From DASXRA01 sp036506155 (GTDB lineage: Bacteria; Actinomycetota; Actinomycetes; Mycobacteriales; Jatrophihabitantaceae), in the NCBI GenBank assembly GCA_036506155.1, contig DASXSF010000099.1, positions 1-25,900 of the forward strand: a stretch of 25,900 bases of DNA, in the 5' to 3' direction. Numbering within the stretch: position 1 is the first letter of the stretch; every line of letters starts with the position of its first letter. The position numbers and the translations under genes were made by a program. Below the pieces are notes generated by a model. It did not search any database, was not told where the DNA came from, and saw nothing but the letters and a program-made list of their open reading frames with translations. Positions 13,840 to 22,788 of the stretch are shown piece by piece.

Positions 13840-14973
13840 TCAGGCCGTCCGCTCCGGTGCCGGCTGGGCGGCGGCGGGCCGGGTGGCGTGGGCGTGGGTG
13901 GAGATCTGCCCGCTGAGGTACGCGGCGTCGTCGTGGACGAATCCGAGCAGGGCGGAGCCGCGGGTGTGCTGCCAGGACAAGCCGAGGAAGTACAGTCCGG
14001 GGACCTGGGTGACTCCGCGCTCGTGAACGACGTTGCCGTCGCGGATCACGCCTGGGATATCGATCCAGGAGTAGTCGGAGCGGAAGCCGGTCGCCCAGAT
14101 GACAATGTCCGCGTCCAGTGTGGTTCCGTCGGCGAAGCGGACGGTGCGCCCGTCCGCACCGGACACCCCTGGGCGGGATCGGACCCCCGCGGCCCTGATC
14201 CGGCGGCGGCTGCTGCCGATGATGAAGTCGGGTCGGCTCGACATCTTCTGGCCCAGCCGGGACCCGACGCTCACCCGCATCAGCCCCAGCCTGGTGAGCC
14301 ACCAGAACAGGTCCTTGCCGGCCAGTCGCTGCGGCAGCATGGGGGCCTTGGTGGCGATGGACAGGTCGGCCTGGCGGCCTGCGAGGGCCAGTTCTTCGGC
14401 GATCTGGAAGCCGGAGTTGCCGCCGCCGACCACCAGCACGGGCCCGTCGGGCAATGCGTCCGGGTTGCGGTAGGCGGAGCTGTGCAACTGGGTCACCGAG
14501 GCGTCCAGCCCCTGCGCCGGTGGTGGCACGAAGGGGACCTGGAACGGCCCGGTGGCGACCACAACGTGCCGGGCACGGAAGACCCCGTTGCTTGTGGTGA
14601 CTTCGAACTCGTCGCCGTCGCGTCGGAGCGCCGTGACTTCGGCGTTCAGCCGGACGGGGAGGTCGAATGTGGCCGCATAGGCCTGCAGGTAGTCCGCGAC
14701 CGGATCCTTGGTCGGGTAGGTGTCGGCCGGCGCCGGAAACGCCATGCCGGGCAGGGCGTCGTACTGGGCGGGGGTGAACAGCCGCAGCGAGTCCCAGCGG
14801 GATCGCCAGGACTGACCGACCTCGTCGGCGGCCTCCAGAACGACAAACCGCAGCTTCTGCTCGGCGAGGTGCCAGGCCATAGCCAGGCCGGCCTGGCTGC
14901 CGCCGATCACGACCGCGTCGAGTGGCTGATCGCCTGCCGGGTGGCCGCCCGCGGCTTGTCCTTGGCCGGTCAT
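13840..14973 (-). CDS. Flavin-containing monooxygenase / CzcO-like NAD(P)-dependent oxidoreductase
   Basis: The 377-residue protein has an N-terminal FAD site (VVIGGSQAGLAMAWHL at about 21-36), the family block GQSWRSRWDSLRLFTPAQYD, the NADPH site VLVVGGGNSGFQIAEELALA in the middle, and the late ATG motif DIVIWATGFRSDYSWID. The C-terminal LYFLGLSWQHTRGSALLGFV is also typical. Members oxygenate soft nucleophiles or ketones with FAD and NADPH in the cytosol; CzcO-named members occur beside metal-resistance genes. The ATG overlaps the multicopper oxidase stop by four bases, so the two are co-translated. Two other fragments of the same family lie in this window (12756-12884 and 24015-24303). Confidence 0.9.
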   Translation of the reverse strand: MTGQGQAAGGHPAGDQPLDAVVIGGSQAGLAMAWHLAEQKLRFVVLEAADEVGQSWRSRWDSLRLFTPAQYDALPGMAFPAPADTYPTKDPVADYLQAYAATFDLPVRLNAEVTALRRDGDEFEVTTSNGVFRARHVVVATGPFQVPFVPPPAQGLDASVTQLHSSAYRNPDALPDGPVLVVGGGNSGFQIAEELALAGRQADLSIATKAPMLPQRLAGKDLFWWLTRLGLMRVSVGSRLGQKMSSRPDFIIGSSRRRIRAAGVRSRPGVSGADGRTVRFADGTTLDADIVIWATGFRSDYSWIDIPGVIRDGNVVHERGVTQVPGLYFLGLSWQHTRGSALLGFVHDDAAYLSGQISTHAHATRPAAAQPAPERTA

Positions 14974-16628
14974 GAGGTCGCCGCGCGGTCGACGGTGAAG
15001 CTGAACATCATGCCGCTCTGCATGTGCTCGGCGATGTGGCAGTGCGCCATCCACAGGCCGGGATTGGTGACGTCGAACAGGATGTCCACGGTCTGCCCGG
15101 TGCGCACGAGCACCGTGTCTTTCCAGACCAGGTTCGGCTCGGCGACGCCGTCGCGGGCGAGTACCAGGAAGCGGCCGGCGCCGTGCAGGTGGAACGGGTG
15201 GTGCATGGGATGGTCGGAGTCCATCTCGTTGACCAGCCGGATCTTCACCCGGTCGCCGACGGTGAAACGCCAGTCGATCGCCTCGTTGGCGGCGCCGCTG
15301 GTCGGATCGACGAGTTTCCAATGCATGTTGGCCGTGGTGGTCAGCCGGTTGACCTCCACCATGTCGTCTTCCCACTCGATGCCATCGGCCGAGGCGTGGG
15401 TGTGCTCGTGCTGGTCCTCCTCGTGGTGCGCGTGCCCGTGATCGGCCGGTTGGTTGACCAGCTCGGCTGCGAGCAGCTTCATTCCGCACTGTGGGCAGCG
15501 TCCCGGCTGCTCGCTGGTCACCTCCGGGTGCATCGGGCAGGCATACGCAACCGGCCCGTTGCCAGTCTCGAAGGAAGCGAGGTCGTCCATCTCGGCGACC
15601 AGTGCCAAGGTCTTGTCCGGTGCTGCGGCCAGCCACGCGTCGAGCCGTTGCCGCTCGGTTGCCAGCTCTGGCGCGTGGCGCAGCACCTGGAACTCGCGCT
15701 CGCGTGATCGTGTGATCGGCTGGCCGGTCACGGTGATGGATGCCAGCGGGTAGCCGCGGTCCGGGGTGCGGTGCTCGAGGGTCAGTCGGCCTGGCTGGTC
15801 GACCAGCACGTCGACCACGGCCCGCTCCGAGGGGGCCAGTAGCACCTCGGAGACGTACTCCTCGTGCTCGACCCGGCCGCTGTCACCCCCGACCAGCTTC
15901 ATCCGCGCACCAGGCAGGCGCACGTTGAACACGCGGGTGTTCGCGGTGTTCGTCAGCCACAGCCGCAGCACCTCACCGGGCTGGGCCGTCAACGCCAGAT
16001 CGGTTTCGCCGCCGACGAGCAGCACCGTGCCGAACCGGCCCATCGCCGTGTGCGTGGTCTCCGAGACGCTGAACGCTGCGACCTTGCCGTCTTCGAGGAG
16101 CAAGTCGTCCAGGGTGAGCACGACGTCGCGGTCGGCCGATGGCCAGTAGTCAGGCTCCGGCGGGACGACCAGGATGTTGCCGTACAGGCCCATCTCCTGG
16201 GTGTAGTCCTCTCGGATGTGCGGGTGATACCAGTACAAGCCGGGGTCCGGGAAGCGGATCTTGTAGGTGAAGCTGCCGCCCACCGGGATCGGGGTCTGTG
16301 TCTCGTGTGGCACGCCGTCGTACTCGTTGTCCAGTCGCAGGCCGTGCCAGTGCACGGTGGTGTCGAGGTCGCCGTCGTTGGTGACGTTGACGGTCACTTC
16401 CGAGCCCTGCTGGACCTTCAGCGTGGGACCGGGGATGGAGCCGTTATAGCCCAGCATCCGCACCGTCGTGTCGCCCAGGCGTTTCGCCACGGGGCCGAGG
16501 TGAAGATTCAGCTCGCCACCGTCGACAAGCTCGAGAAGCGCCGGCCGGGTGGCTTCGGGTAGCCCGGTCGGATCGGTCGGGAACGACTCTGCCGCAACCG
16601 GCGAGTCAGGTCGAGAGTCGCGTTGCAT
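14970..16628 (-). CDS. Multicopper oxidase with an embedded heavy-metal-binding domain
   Basis: The 552-residue protein shows the four multicopper oxidase copper blocks: HWHG (94-97), WYHPH (133-137), HHPFHLHG (476-483) and HCHIAEHMQSGM (529-540), which together build the type-1 site and the trinuclear cluster. Inserted before the last cupredoxin domain is a heavy-metal-binding domain, residues about 362-387 (YACPMHPE and CPQCGM), followed by a His-rich run (about 396-412). I see no signal peptide or Tat motif. The ATG at 16628 was preferred over one at 16637 because GGGGGAG sits 9 bases from it but directly against the other. Family members oxidise Cu(I), other metals or organics with O2. 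Confidence 0.92.
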   Translation of the reverse strand: MQRDSRPDSPVAAESFPTDPTGLPEATRPALLELVDGGELNLHLGPVAKRLGDTTVRMLGYNGSIPGPTLKVQQGSEVTVNVTNDGDLDTTVHWHGLRLDNEYDGVPHETQTPIPVGGSFTYKIRFPDPGLYWYHPHIREDYTQEMGLYGNILVVPPEPDYWPSADRDVVLTLDDLLLEDGKVAAFSVSETTHTAMGRFGTVLLVGGETDLALTAQPGEVLRLWLTNTANTRVFNVRLPGARMKLVGGDSGRVEHEEYVSEVLLAPSERAVVDVLVDQPGRLTLEHRTPDRGYPLASITVTGQPITRSREREFQVLRHAPELATERQRLDAWLAAAPDKTLALVAEMDDLASFETGNGPVAYACPMHPEVTSEQPGRCPQCGMKLLAAELVNQPADHGHAHHEEDQHEHTHASADGIEWEDDMVEVNRLTTTANMHWKLVDPTSGAANEAIDWRFTVGDRVKIRLVNEMDSDHPMHHPFHLHGAGRFLVLARDGVAEPNLVWKDTVLVRTGQTVDILFDVTNPGLWMAHCHIAEHMQSGMMFSFTVDRAATS

Positions 16629-16799
16629 GGTTGTCATCTCCCCCGAGGCCTCATAGAAAGAGCCACGAAAATTGAATTCGGATTGTCAGAGTTGGGCTAG
16701 AGGACTGGGGCCTTGATCACTTCAGGGCGTCCCAGGCAGAAACGAACCATGCCGTTTGACCGTACGCGCCAGCGTCGTGATGTCTAGAGCAGTGGCCCG

Positions 16800-16831
16800 G
16801 CTGGAGCGCCACCCCGGGGCGGCGCTCCAGC
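16800..16831 (-). terminator. Strong GC-rich hairpin downstream of the MMPL gene
   Basis: GCTGGAGCGCC and GGCGCTCCAGC pair perfectly over 11 bp around the loop ACCCCGGGGC, which can itself extend the stem. It lies 20-50 bases after the MMPL stop on the minus strand, the expected place for a terminator separating it from the multicopper oxidase gene. No T-run follows. Confidence 0.6.
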
Positions 16832-16851
16832 GATCGGCGCTTTGAGCATTG

Positions 16852-19065
16852 TCAGGCTGCTGCGGGGGTTGGGATGGGTTCGTGGGTCGCGCCCTCGTGA
16901 GCCGGAATGCGGGGCAGCCAGTGCAGTCGCCGCGGCAGCCACCAGTTCCACTCGCCGAGCAGTTTCATGGAGGCGGGCAGGAGTATGGCCCGCACGATGG
17001 TGGCGTCGAGCAGGACCGCGACGGCCAGACCGACGCCGATCTGTTTCATGGAGACCTGGGCGAGGCTGCCGAAGATCGAGAAGACGACGACCATGACGAT
17101 CGCGGCGCTGGTGACGACGCCTGCCGTGCTGCGGATCCCATGCGATACCGCCTGCTCGGTGGTCATGCCCTTGTCCACGGCCTCGCGGATCCGGCTGAGG
17201 ATGAACACGTGGTAGTCCATCGAGAGCCCGAATAGGACGACGAACAGGAACAGCGGGATCCACGCGGTGATGCCGTGGGTCGAGTGGAAGCCGAGCACCC
17301 GCTCGCCCCATCCCCACTGGAACACCGCGACGAGGAACCCGTAGGCCGCCGCAACCGAAAGCAGGTTGAGCACGATCGCCTTCAACGCGATCACGATCGA
17401 GCGGAACGTGACCAGCAGCAGCAAGAACGCAAGGCCGAGCACGAACGCGAACACGAGCACGATGTGCGAGCGCAGCGTCTGGTTGTAGTCGTAGGCGGCG
17501 GCGGTGTCGCCGCCGACCGCGACCGCGTGCACGCCGGGCGCATGCGCCAGGGTCTGCGGGATCACCCGCGAGCGCAGGGACCGGAGCGCTGTGACGGACG
17601 TGTCGTCGTGTCCGCTGCCGGCGAGGGGCACCGAGATGACGGCGACGTGCTTGTTCATCGGCACGACGGTGATCGGGTCGTGCGCCTGCCCGGTGGCCAG
17701 GGCGGCGGTCCGGAAGCGGGCGACGTCGTGTGCGAATTGTGCGGTTGTGACGTCGTCGGCCTGCACGGTCACGTCTGCCGGTTGAGGTCCGCCAGGGAAG
17801 GCCTGCTGGATGTGCTGGTAGGTCGAAAGGATCGGCATCGACTTCGGGTAGTCGTCCACACCCGGCTGGACTGTGTGCAGCTTTGTCGCGGGCAGGGCCA
17901 GCACGCCGAGGACCGCGGTCGCGGCTGTCGCCGCGATGACCGGCCGGCGCATGACCGGCGTGACGACCGCGTTCCAGAAGCGACTCTCGCCCGGGCTGCT
18001 GCGACGCTTCAGCGGCAGCCGGCCCTTCTCGATCCGGTCGCCGATCTTCGACAGCAGGGCAGGCAGCACGGTGAGCGAGCCAATCACCGTCGTGCCGACG
18101 ACGAGGATGGTGCCGACCGCGATGCCGCGGAAGTCACCGGTGCCGGCCAGGAACATGCCGGCGACGGCCACCATGACGGTCAGCCCGGAGATCATCACCG
18201 AGCGGCCCGAGGTCGCGGCGGCGGCGCGTAGCGCGGCGTCCGTTGACCGGCCGGCGGCGCGTTCCTCGCGTTCGCGGCGGATGTAGAACAGGGAGTAGTC
18301 CACGCCGACCGCAAGACCGATGAGCAGCATTACCGAGAAGGCGGACTGGTCGATCGGGAAGACGTGGCTGGTGAGCATCACGAGGCCGAATGCCGCGATG
18401 ATGGCGGTCAGCGCCAGGATGACCGGGAGCACTGCTGCGACGAAGGCGCCGAACGCGACCAGCAGGATGATCACGGTGACCGGGATGGACAGGATCTCGG
18501 CGCGGTGGAAGTCCTTCCCTGCGGATTCGTCTGCTGCCTTGGCGAAGCTGGCGTCGCCGAACTCCTCGATCCGGAACGACGGATTGCGCTTCTGGACGTC
18601 TGCGACCGCCGCCAGCGGGGCTTTGATCCGCGTCATTGTCTGCTGCGATGTTCCGTCGAGCTGGAACTGCACGAGGGCTGAGTGACCGTCACGCGAGACG
18701 ACGCCGTGCCGTCCCTCATCGAACGGTGACTGGACACTGTGGACGTGCGGTTGCGCGCGAACGGCGTCGACGACGTTCGTGATGACCGATCGGAATGCCG
18801 GCTCGGCCACCGCGTGCTGACGGCTCTGCACCAGCACACTCTCCTGCGCCTGGCTCGGCCGGCCGGTGCTGTCGATGATCCGCTGCGCCTTGGCCGACTC
18901 ACCGGTGCCGGAGTCCGCGCCAGTGAGCATCTTCATGTGCGCCGCCTGGCCGACCAGCACGGCTGCGATCACGAAGCCGAGCCAGCCGAGAACGGCGATC
19001 CGCCGGTGGCGGGCGCTCCAGGCACCCATCCGGCCGGCGAGGTTGGTGTGTCTGGGGGTAGTCAT
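16852..19065 (-). CDS. MMPL-family (RND-type) transporter
   Basis: The 737-residue protein has the duplicated MMPL layout: one helix (RIAVLGWLGFVIAAVLVG) and a large extracytoplasmic loop, then five helices, and the same again. The signature segments are GLAVGVDYSLFYIRREREE in the first half and FGLSMDYHVFILSRIREAVD in the second, each holding the Asp-Tyr pair used for proton coupling. Family members export lipids, siderophores or drugs in actinobacteria. The ATG at 19065 has an AAGGAG site six bases upstream; the open frame continues further but without family sequence. The two-component genes upstream on the same strand are the natural regulators. The substrate cannot be told. Confidence 0.93.
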   Translation of the reverse strand: MTTPRHTNLAGRMGAWSARHRRIAVLGWLGFVIAAVLVGQAAHMKMLTGADSGTGESAKAQRIIDSTGRPSQAQESVLVQSRQHAVAEPAFRSVITNVVDAVRAQPHVHSVQSPFDEGRHGVVSRDGHSALVQFQLDGTSQQTMTRIKAPLAAVADVQKRNPSFRIEEFGDASFAKAADESAGKDFHRAEILSIPVTVIILLVAFGAFVAAVLPVILALTAIIAAFGLVMLTSHVFPIDQSAFSVMLLIGLAVGVDYSLFYIRREREERAAGRSTDAALRAAAATSGRSVMISGLTVMVAVAGMFLAGTGDFRGIAVGTILVVGTTVIGSLTVLPALLSKIGDRIEKGRLPLKRRSSPGESRFWNAVVTPVMRRPVIAATAATAVLGVLALPATKLHTVQPGVDDYPKSMPILSTYQHIQQAFPGGPQPADVTVQADDVTTAQFAHDVARFRTAALATGQAHDPITVVPMNKHVAVISVPLAGSGHDDTSVTALRSLRSRVIPQTLAHAPGVHAVAVGGDTAAAYDYNQTLRSHIVLVFAFVLGLAFLLLLVTFRSIVIALKAIVLNLLSVAAAYGFLVAVFQWGWGERVLGFHSTHGITAWIPLFLFVVLFGLSMDYHVFILSRIREAVDKGMTTEQAVSHGIRSTAGVVTSAAIVMVVVFSIFGSLAQVSMKQIGVGLAVAVLLDATIVRAILLPASMKLLGEWNWWLPRRLHWLPRIPAHEGATHEPIPTPAAA

Positions 19066-19185
19066 GGCGACTCCTTGGACGCGGGCTGTTGTGGCCCCCA
19101 AAGGGTCTGCCCGCGAAGGTCGTCGCAGAATGTGGCTGCCAGGCGTCCCCAGGTGCGGGAAACCGCACCCGGCCGGGCGGCTGGC

Positions 19186-19872
19186 TCAGCCCGCGCGGAG
19201 GTAGGTGAGCACCGCCAGCACGCGGCGGTGATCGTCAGAGGCCGCCGGCAACTGGAGCTTCTGGAAGATGCTCGTGACGTGCTTCTCGACCGCACGCTCG
19301 GTGATCACCAGCCGGGCGGAGATGCCCTGGTTGGAGCGGCCTTCGGCCATCAGTTCGAGCACCTCGCGCTCCCGCGGGCTCAGCTCGTCCAGCGGTCCCT
19401 TACCGCGTCGGCTGCCGACTAACCGCGACACCACCGCGGGGTCGAGCGCCGTGCCACCGTCGGCGACGCGCCGCACCCCGGCGGCGAACTCCCGCACATC
19501 CGAGATGCGGTCCTTGAGCAGGTAGCCCACGCCTTCCGCGCTTTCGGCGAGCAGGTCGAGGGCATAGCCCGACTCGATGTACTGCGACAGCACCAGCACG
19601 GACGTACCGGGATAGCGTTCGCGGATCTCCTGCGCGGCCCGGAGCCCCTCGTCGGTGTGCGTGGGAGGCATTCGGATGTCGACGATGGCGATGTCGGGCC
19701 GGTATGAGCGCACGATCATCAGCAGCTCATCCGCCGTGCCGCACTGGGCGATGACCTCGAAACCGCTGTCGTCCAACAGCGCCGCGATGCCCTCCCGCAG
19801 TAGGACGGAATCGTCAGCGATGACGACTCGTGTCCGCGCGGGTTCAGTCCCGCTCTGCATCGCCGGGCTCAT
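19186..19872 (-). CDS. NarL/LuxR-family response regulator
   Basis: About 228 residues from the ATG at 19872; an ATG at 19860 is equally possible. The receiver domain has Asp20/Asp21, phosphoacceptor Asp65 (IAIVDIRMPP) and the lysine in YLLKDRISD. The LuxR helix-turn-helix follows a Gly/Lys-rich linker (LSPREREVLELMAEGRSNQG, then AVEKHVTSIFQKLQL). The start overlaps the end of the kinase gene, so both are translated together. The MMPL gene starts 120 bases downstream. The longer open frame upstream lies inside the kinase gene and is not part of the protein. Confidence 0.93.
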   Translation of the reverse strand: MSPAMQSGTEPARTRVVIADDSVLLREGIAALLDDSGFEVIAQCGTADELLMIVRSYRPDIAIVDIRMPPTHTDEGLRAAQEIRERYPGTSVLVLSQYIESGYALDLLAESAEGVGYLLKDRISDVREFAAGVRRVADGGTALDPAVVSRLVGSRRGKGPLDELSPREREVLELMAEGRSNQGISARLVITERAVEKHVTSIFQKLQLPAASDDHRRVLAVLTYLRAG

Positions 19873-21649
19873 GGTCGGCGGCCGGGCGTGGCTGCAAAGG
19901 AAGCGTGGCGGTGAGGCGCGTCCCGCTGCCCGGCCGGCTGCGGATCTCGAGCCGACCGCCGATGGCCTCGACGCGGTCGCGCAGCCCCTGTAGCCCCGAG
20001 CCTTTGGTGATCGCCGCGCCTCCCATCCCGTCATCGCTGACTTCGACGCGCAGCTGTGCGTCGTCCCCGGTCACGCGGACCGTCGCGGTGCTCGCCTGCG
20101 CATACCGGGCAACATTGGTCAGTGCCTCGGCGACGACATAGTAGGCCGCCGCCTCCACCGACGGGGGCGGCCGCTCGACGGCGTCGACATGCAACTCGAC
20201 CGGAACCGGTGACCGCTCACCGAGACCTTCCAAGGCGACGGCGAGTCCACGGCTGAGGATTGCCGGGTGCAGCCCACGGGCGATCTCGCGAAGCTCCTCC
20301 AGTGCGACGGCGAGCTCGGCCCGTGCGGCTGCGAGCAGCGCCGCCGCCTTGTACGGGTCGGAGTCGAGTTTCGTCTCGGCCAGCCCGAGCGCCACCGACA
20401 GCGCGACCAGACGCTGCTGCGCCCCATCATGCAGATTCCGCTCCAGCCGGCGGCGGGCCGTGTCACCCGCGTCGACGATGCGTGCCCGGGAATCTCGAAG
20501 CTCCTCCAGTTGCGCACGCAGCTCCGCCTGCAACCGCTCGTTCTCCAACGCGAGCCAGGCGGCGCTACCGACCGCGTCGAGTAGTTCCGGGTTGTCGTCG
20601 AGCGCCGGGTCATGAACCATGGCAGCCACCCGACGGCCGCCGCGCTCGACGACGGTGACCGTCCGGCCCGGTACCGCACCGACATCGACGGCCTGACCGC
20701 CGATACCAACGTAGGTTTGTGACTCCGGGATCCAGTAAGCCAGCTCCAGCGAAGGGTCGCGCAGCGCCCGCGCGAGCGCGACCCGCAGTTGCCCCGGCCC
20801 GGACAACCGCCCTAGTTCGACAACGAGATCGCTGACCCCCACCCGGGCGATGCGCGCGGTGAACAGCCCCAGCAAGTAGGCGATCGGCACCGCGGCGAGA
20901 GCGATCCGCGACGCCGCTCCCAGTCCGTCCGAGACCGCGTCCGCCGTGAGCACCGACCCGACCAGAAGCACGATCGTGACCGCGGTCGTCCAGAGCACGG
21001 GCGCGATCGCTCTGCGCAACGGTCGTGACGCGGCGCGCCAGCGCCAGGCGAGCAGCCCCCCGAGCCCAACGGTCACCGCGACCGTGAGAACGCGCTGCCC
21101 GCCCATCAGCGCGCTGTGGACCCCGGCATCGTCACGAACCAGCAGCAGATTGTCCGGGCAAGGGCACCCGTTGATGCGCTCGAACCCCATGAACATGAGC
21201 ATCACGATCTGGACAACCGTCACATCGAGGTAGGCCGCGCCCACGACCAGCCGCTCCGAGGGCGAATGCAGCCGGCCGTCCGGGAATGCGACGACAAGGT
21301 GAGCAACGACTGCGGCCGGAACCGCCCCGATGACCAGGCCGATCGTGAACGGCAACGACTGATCCGCCTGCGCCATCGACGTGCCGAACAGCAGAAAGCC
21401 GGCTGCCATCATCAGCGGGCCGGTGAGGTTCGCCGGGCGCCGAAGCCAGGCCACGATCCCCCCGGCGACGAACGTGCATCCCGCAACGATCGTGGTCACC
21501 GCCAGCACAGTCGTCTGCGCGCGAGCCTCGCCACGCGTCAGCGCAATAGCGCCGGCCGTCGCCGCCGCGACCGCGCAAACTCCGACGCCGAGCGCGACAG
21601 GCTTTGCATGACGCGACAGGCCGTAGGCGGACCGGACCGCGATGCTCAC
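19844..21649 (-). CDS. Sensor histidine kinase (HisKA_3) with membrane and GAF-like parts
   Basis: The 601-residue protein begins at GTG 21649, overlapping the receiver gene stop by four bases. Eight or so hydrophobic segments span residues 18-268. A domain at about 280-370 (LELAYWIPESQTYVGIGG, ending WLALENERL) resembles the degenerate GAF-like region common before the catalytic core. The HisKA_3 box ERNLHDGAQQRLVALSVALG carries His407, and the ATPase domain shows AEALTNVARYAQ and GSGLQGLRDRVEAIGG. Actinobacterial kinases of this form often lie next to MMPL genes. It is the middle gene of a three-gene signalling unit. Confidence 0.93.
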   Translation of the reverse strand: MSIAVRSAYGLSRHAKPVALGVGVCAVAAATAGAIALTRGEARAQTTVLAVTTIVAGCTFVAGGIVAWLRRPANLTGPLMMAAGFLLFGTSMAQADQSLPFTIGLVIGAVPAAVVAHLVVAFPDGRLHSPSERLVVGAAYLDVTVVQIVMLMFMGFERINGCPCPDNLLLVRDDAGVHSALMGGQRVLTVAVTVGLGGLLAWRWRAASRPLRRAIAPVLWTTAVTIVLLVGSVLTADAVSDGLGAASRIALAAVPIAYLLGLFTARIARVGVSDLVVELGRLSGPGQLRVALARALRDPSLELAYWIPESQTYVGIGGQAVDVGAVPGRTVTVVERGGRRVAAMVHDPALDDNPELLDAVGSAAWLALENERLQAELRAQLEELRDSRARIVDAGDTARRRLERNLHDGAQQRLVALSVALGLAETKLDSDPYKAAALLAAARAELAVALEELREIARGLHPAILSRGLAVALEGLGERSPVPVELHVDAVERPPPSVEAAAYYVVAEALTNVARYAQASTATVRVTGDDAQLRVEVSDDGMGGAAITKGSGLQGLRDRVEAIGGRLEIRSRPGSGTRLTATLPLQPRPAADHEPGDAERD

Positions 21650-21993
21650 GCAAGCAACTCCCCCAGCGACGCGTCCGACAGCCGCTCCTTTGCGATGAAG
21701 CCCCGCGCCGGCGTTTCCCGGAGCAGCGGCTCCAGATCGCGCCAGTCACGGCTGGAGGTCAGCACGACCTGGGGCGGATCATCCAGCGCAGCGAGTGCCA
21801 CCGCAACGCCGAACCCGTCCAGCCCGGGCAGCCCGACGTCGACGAGCACCACGTCCGGCCGCAGCTCCGCCGCACGAGCCAGGGCCTGCACGCCATCGGC
21901 GGCCTCACCGACCACACGGAAGCGCTCTGACAGCGCAGCCCGGGCGATGGCGCGGAAGGACGCATGGTCGTCCACGATCAGCACCGTCCGCAT
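21646..21993 (-). CDS. Stand-alone receiver-domain protein
   Basis: The 115-residue protein is a receiver domain and nothing more: Asp8/Asp9, phosphoacceptor Asp52 (VVLVDVGLPG), the Ser/Thr switch in VVLTSSRDW and the conserved lysine in GFIAKERLSD. It stops soon after the last helix, at the overlap with the kinase start, with no DNA-binding part. It may act as a phosphate sink or shuttle for the kinase, or regulate it by binding. As first gene of the unit it sits 16 bases from a 9-bp palindrome. Confidence 0.9.
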   Translation of the reverse strand: MRTVLIVDDHASFRAIARAALSERFRVVGEAADGVQALARAAELRPDVVLVDVGLPGLDGFGVAVALAALDDPPQVVLTSSRDWRDLEPLLRETPARGFIAKERLSDASLGELLA

Positions 21994-22008
21994 GCCGAAA
22001 CGGTCGCA

Positions 22009-22032
22009 CGTACCGACGCGGGTGTCGGTACG
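22009..22032. promoter_or_regulatory. Perfect inverted repeat just upstream of the receiver gene
   Basis: CGTACCGAC (22009-22017), loop GCGGGT, GTCGGTACG (22024-22032). It ends 16 bases before the receiver start and 22 bases after the end of the broken acetyltransferase-like gene. It can be an operator for the downstream unit or a terminator for the upstream remnant; the lack of a T-run leaves both open. Confidence 0.5.
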
Positions 22033-22053
22033 GCTAACCCGCCCCTCGTCAGG

Positions 22054-22687
22054 TCACGTCACCACGTGGTGCGTGAGCCACACATTGGGCTCCCAATACT
22101 CACCGAGGTCGCGGTCCGTGTCGACGCGCACCGTGGCCAGTCCGGACCGGAAGACGGACTCGCCGGACTCTGGGAAGCGCATCTTCGTCCAGGCCTCCCG
22201 CTCACCGACGGTGCCGCTGATCCGCAACGAGCGCGGCAGTGCCGGACCCAATGTCGCGCCCAGTCGCAGGTGGGTGCGTATCCACGGATCGAACGCGCTC
22301 CCGTCCTCGCGCGTGCATTGCACGTAGCGTCCGATCGGGGTTATCGGGTATCGCTCTTTTCAGTTCGGGCGCACCGGCGCGATCAGGCTGCCGAACCCGA
22401 AGGCCAGCGCGAACGCCCGCATCATCGTGTCGTCGATGCCCGGTCCGAGCGACGACGTGGCGCCGTCCCATGAACACGGGACCGTCTGTCCCTCGGCGAG
22501 CACATCGTCCTGCTCGTCGTCGTAGAGCACGAACTGGAAGTCGGGGAACTGCTCGTAAAGCCTTGGCCAGTACGTGCTGAGCACGTCGCCGTGTGTGTTG
22601 TACTCCGGCCATACCTCCGCCGACAGGTTTGGCGATCCGCTCCCACAGTTCCGGCCGGTCGCTGTAGCGAACGAACGTCACGCCCAT
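22054..22687 (-). pseudogene. Broken acetyltransferase-like (GNAT-type) gene
   Basis: On the minus strand, MGVTFVRYSDRPELWERIA (from 22687) continues, after one extra A in an AAA run near 22628, as LSAEVWPEYNTHGDVLSTYW and on to VPCSWDG and DDTMMRAFAL. It then jumps to GFGSLIAPVRPN and a TGA at about 22361, after which the same frame resumes with KERYPITPIGRYVQCTRE and ends WEPNVWLTHHVVT at 22054. From memory, intact relatives are about 240-260 residues and have a GNAT acetyl-CoA-binding segment between FAL and GFGSLIAP; that part is missing here. So one frameshift, one nonsense codon and an internal deletion are present. The enzyme class is from recall and only moderately sure. Confidence 0.68.
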
Positions 22688-22788
22688 GCGCCATGCTCGC
22701 AGTGCAACCGCGACGGCCCGAGGTCTGCGAACAAGATTCGGCGCCCGCACAAGACTCAGCCTTGGACGGGCGCCCTTCCACGACTAAG

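Noticed and set aside
13828..15441. Plus-strand open frame of 537 codons
   Set aside because: Shadow of the monooxygenase and multicopper oxidase genes in GC-rich sequence; low-complexity translation.
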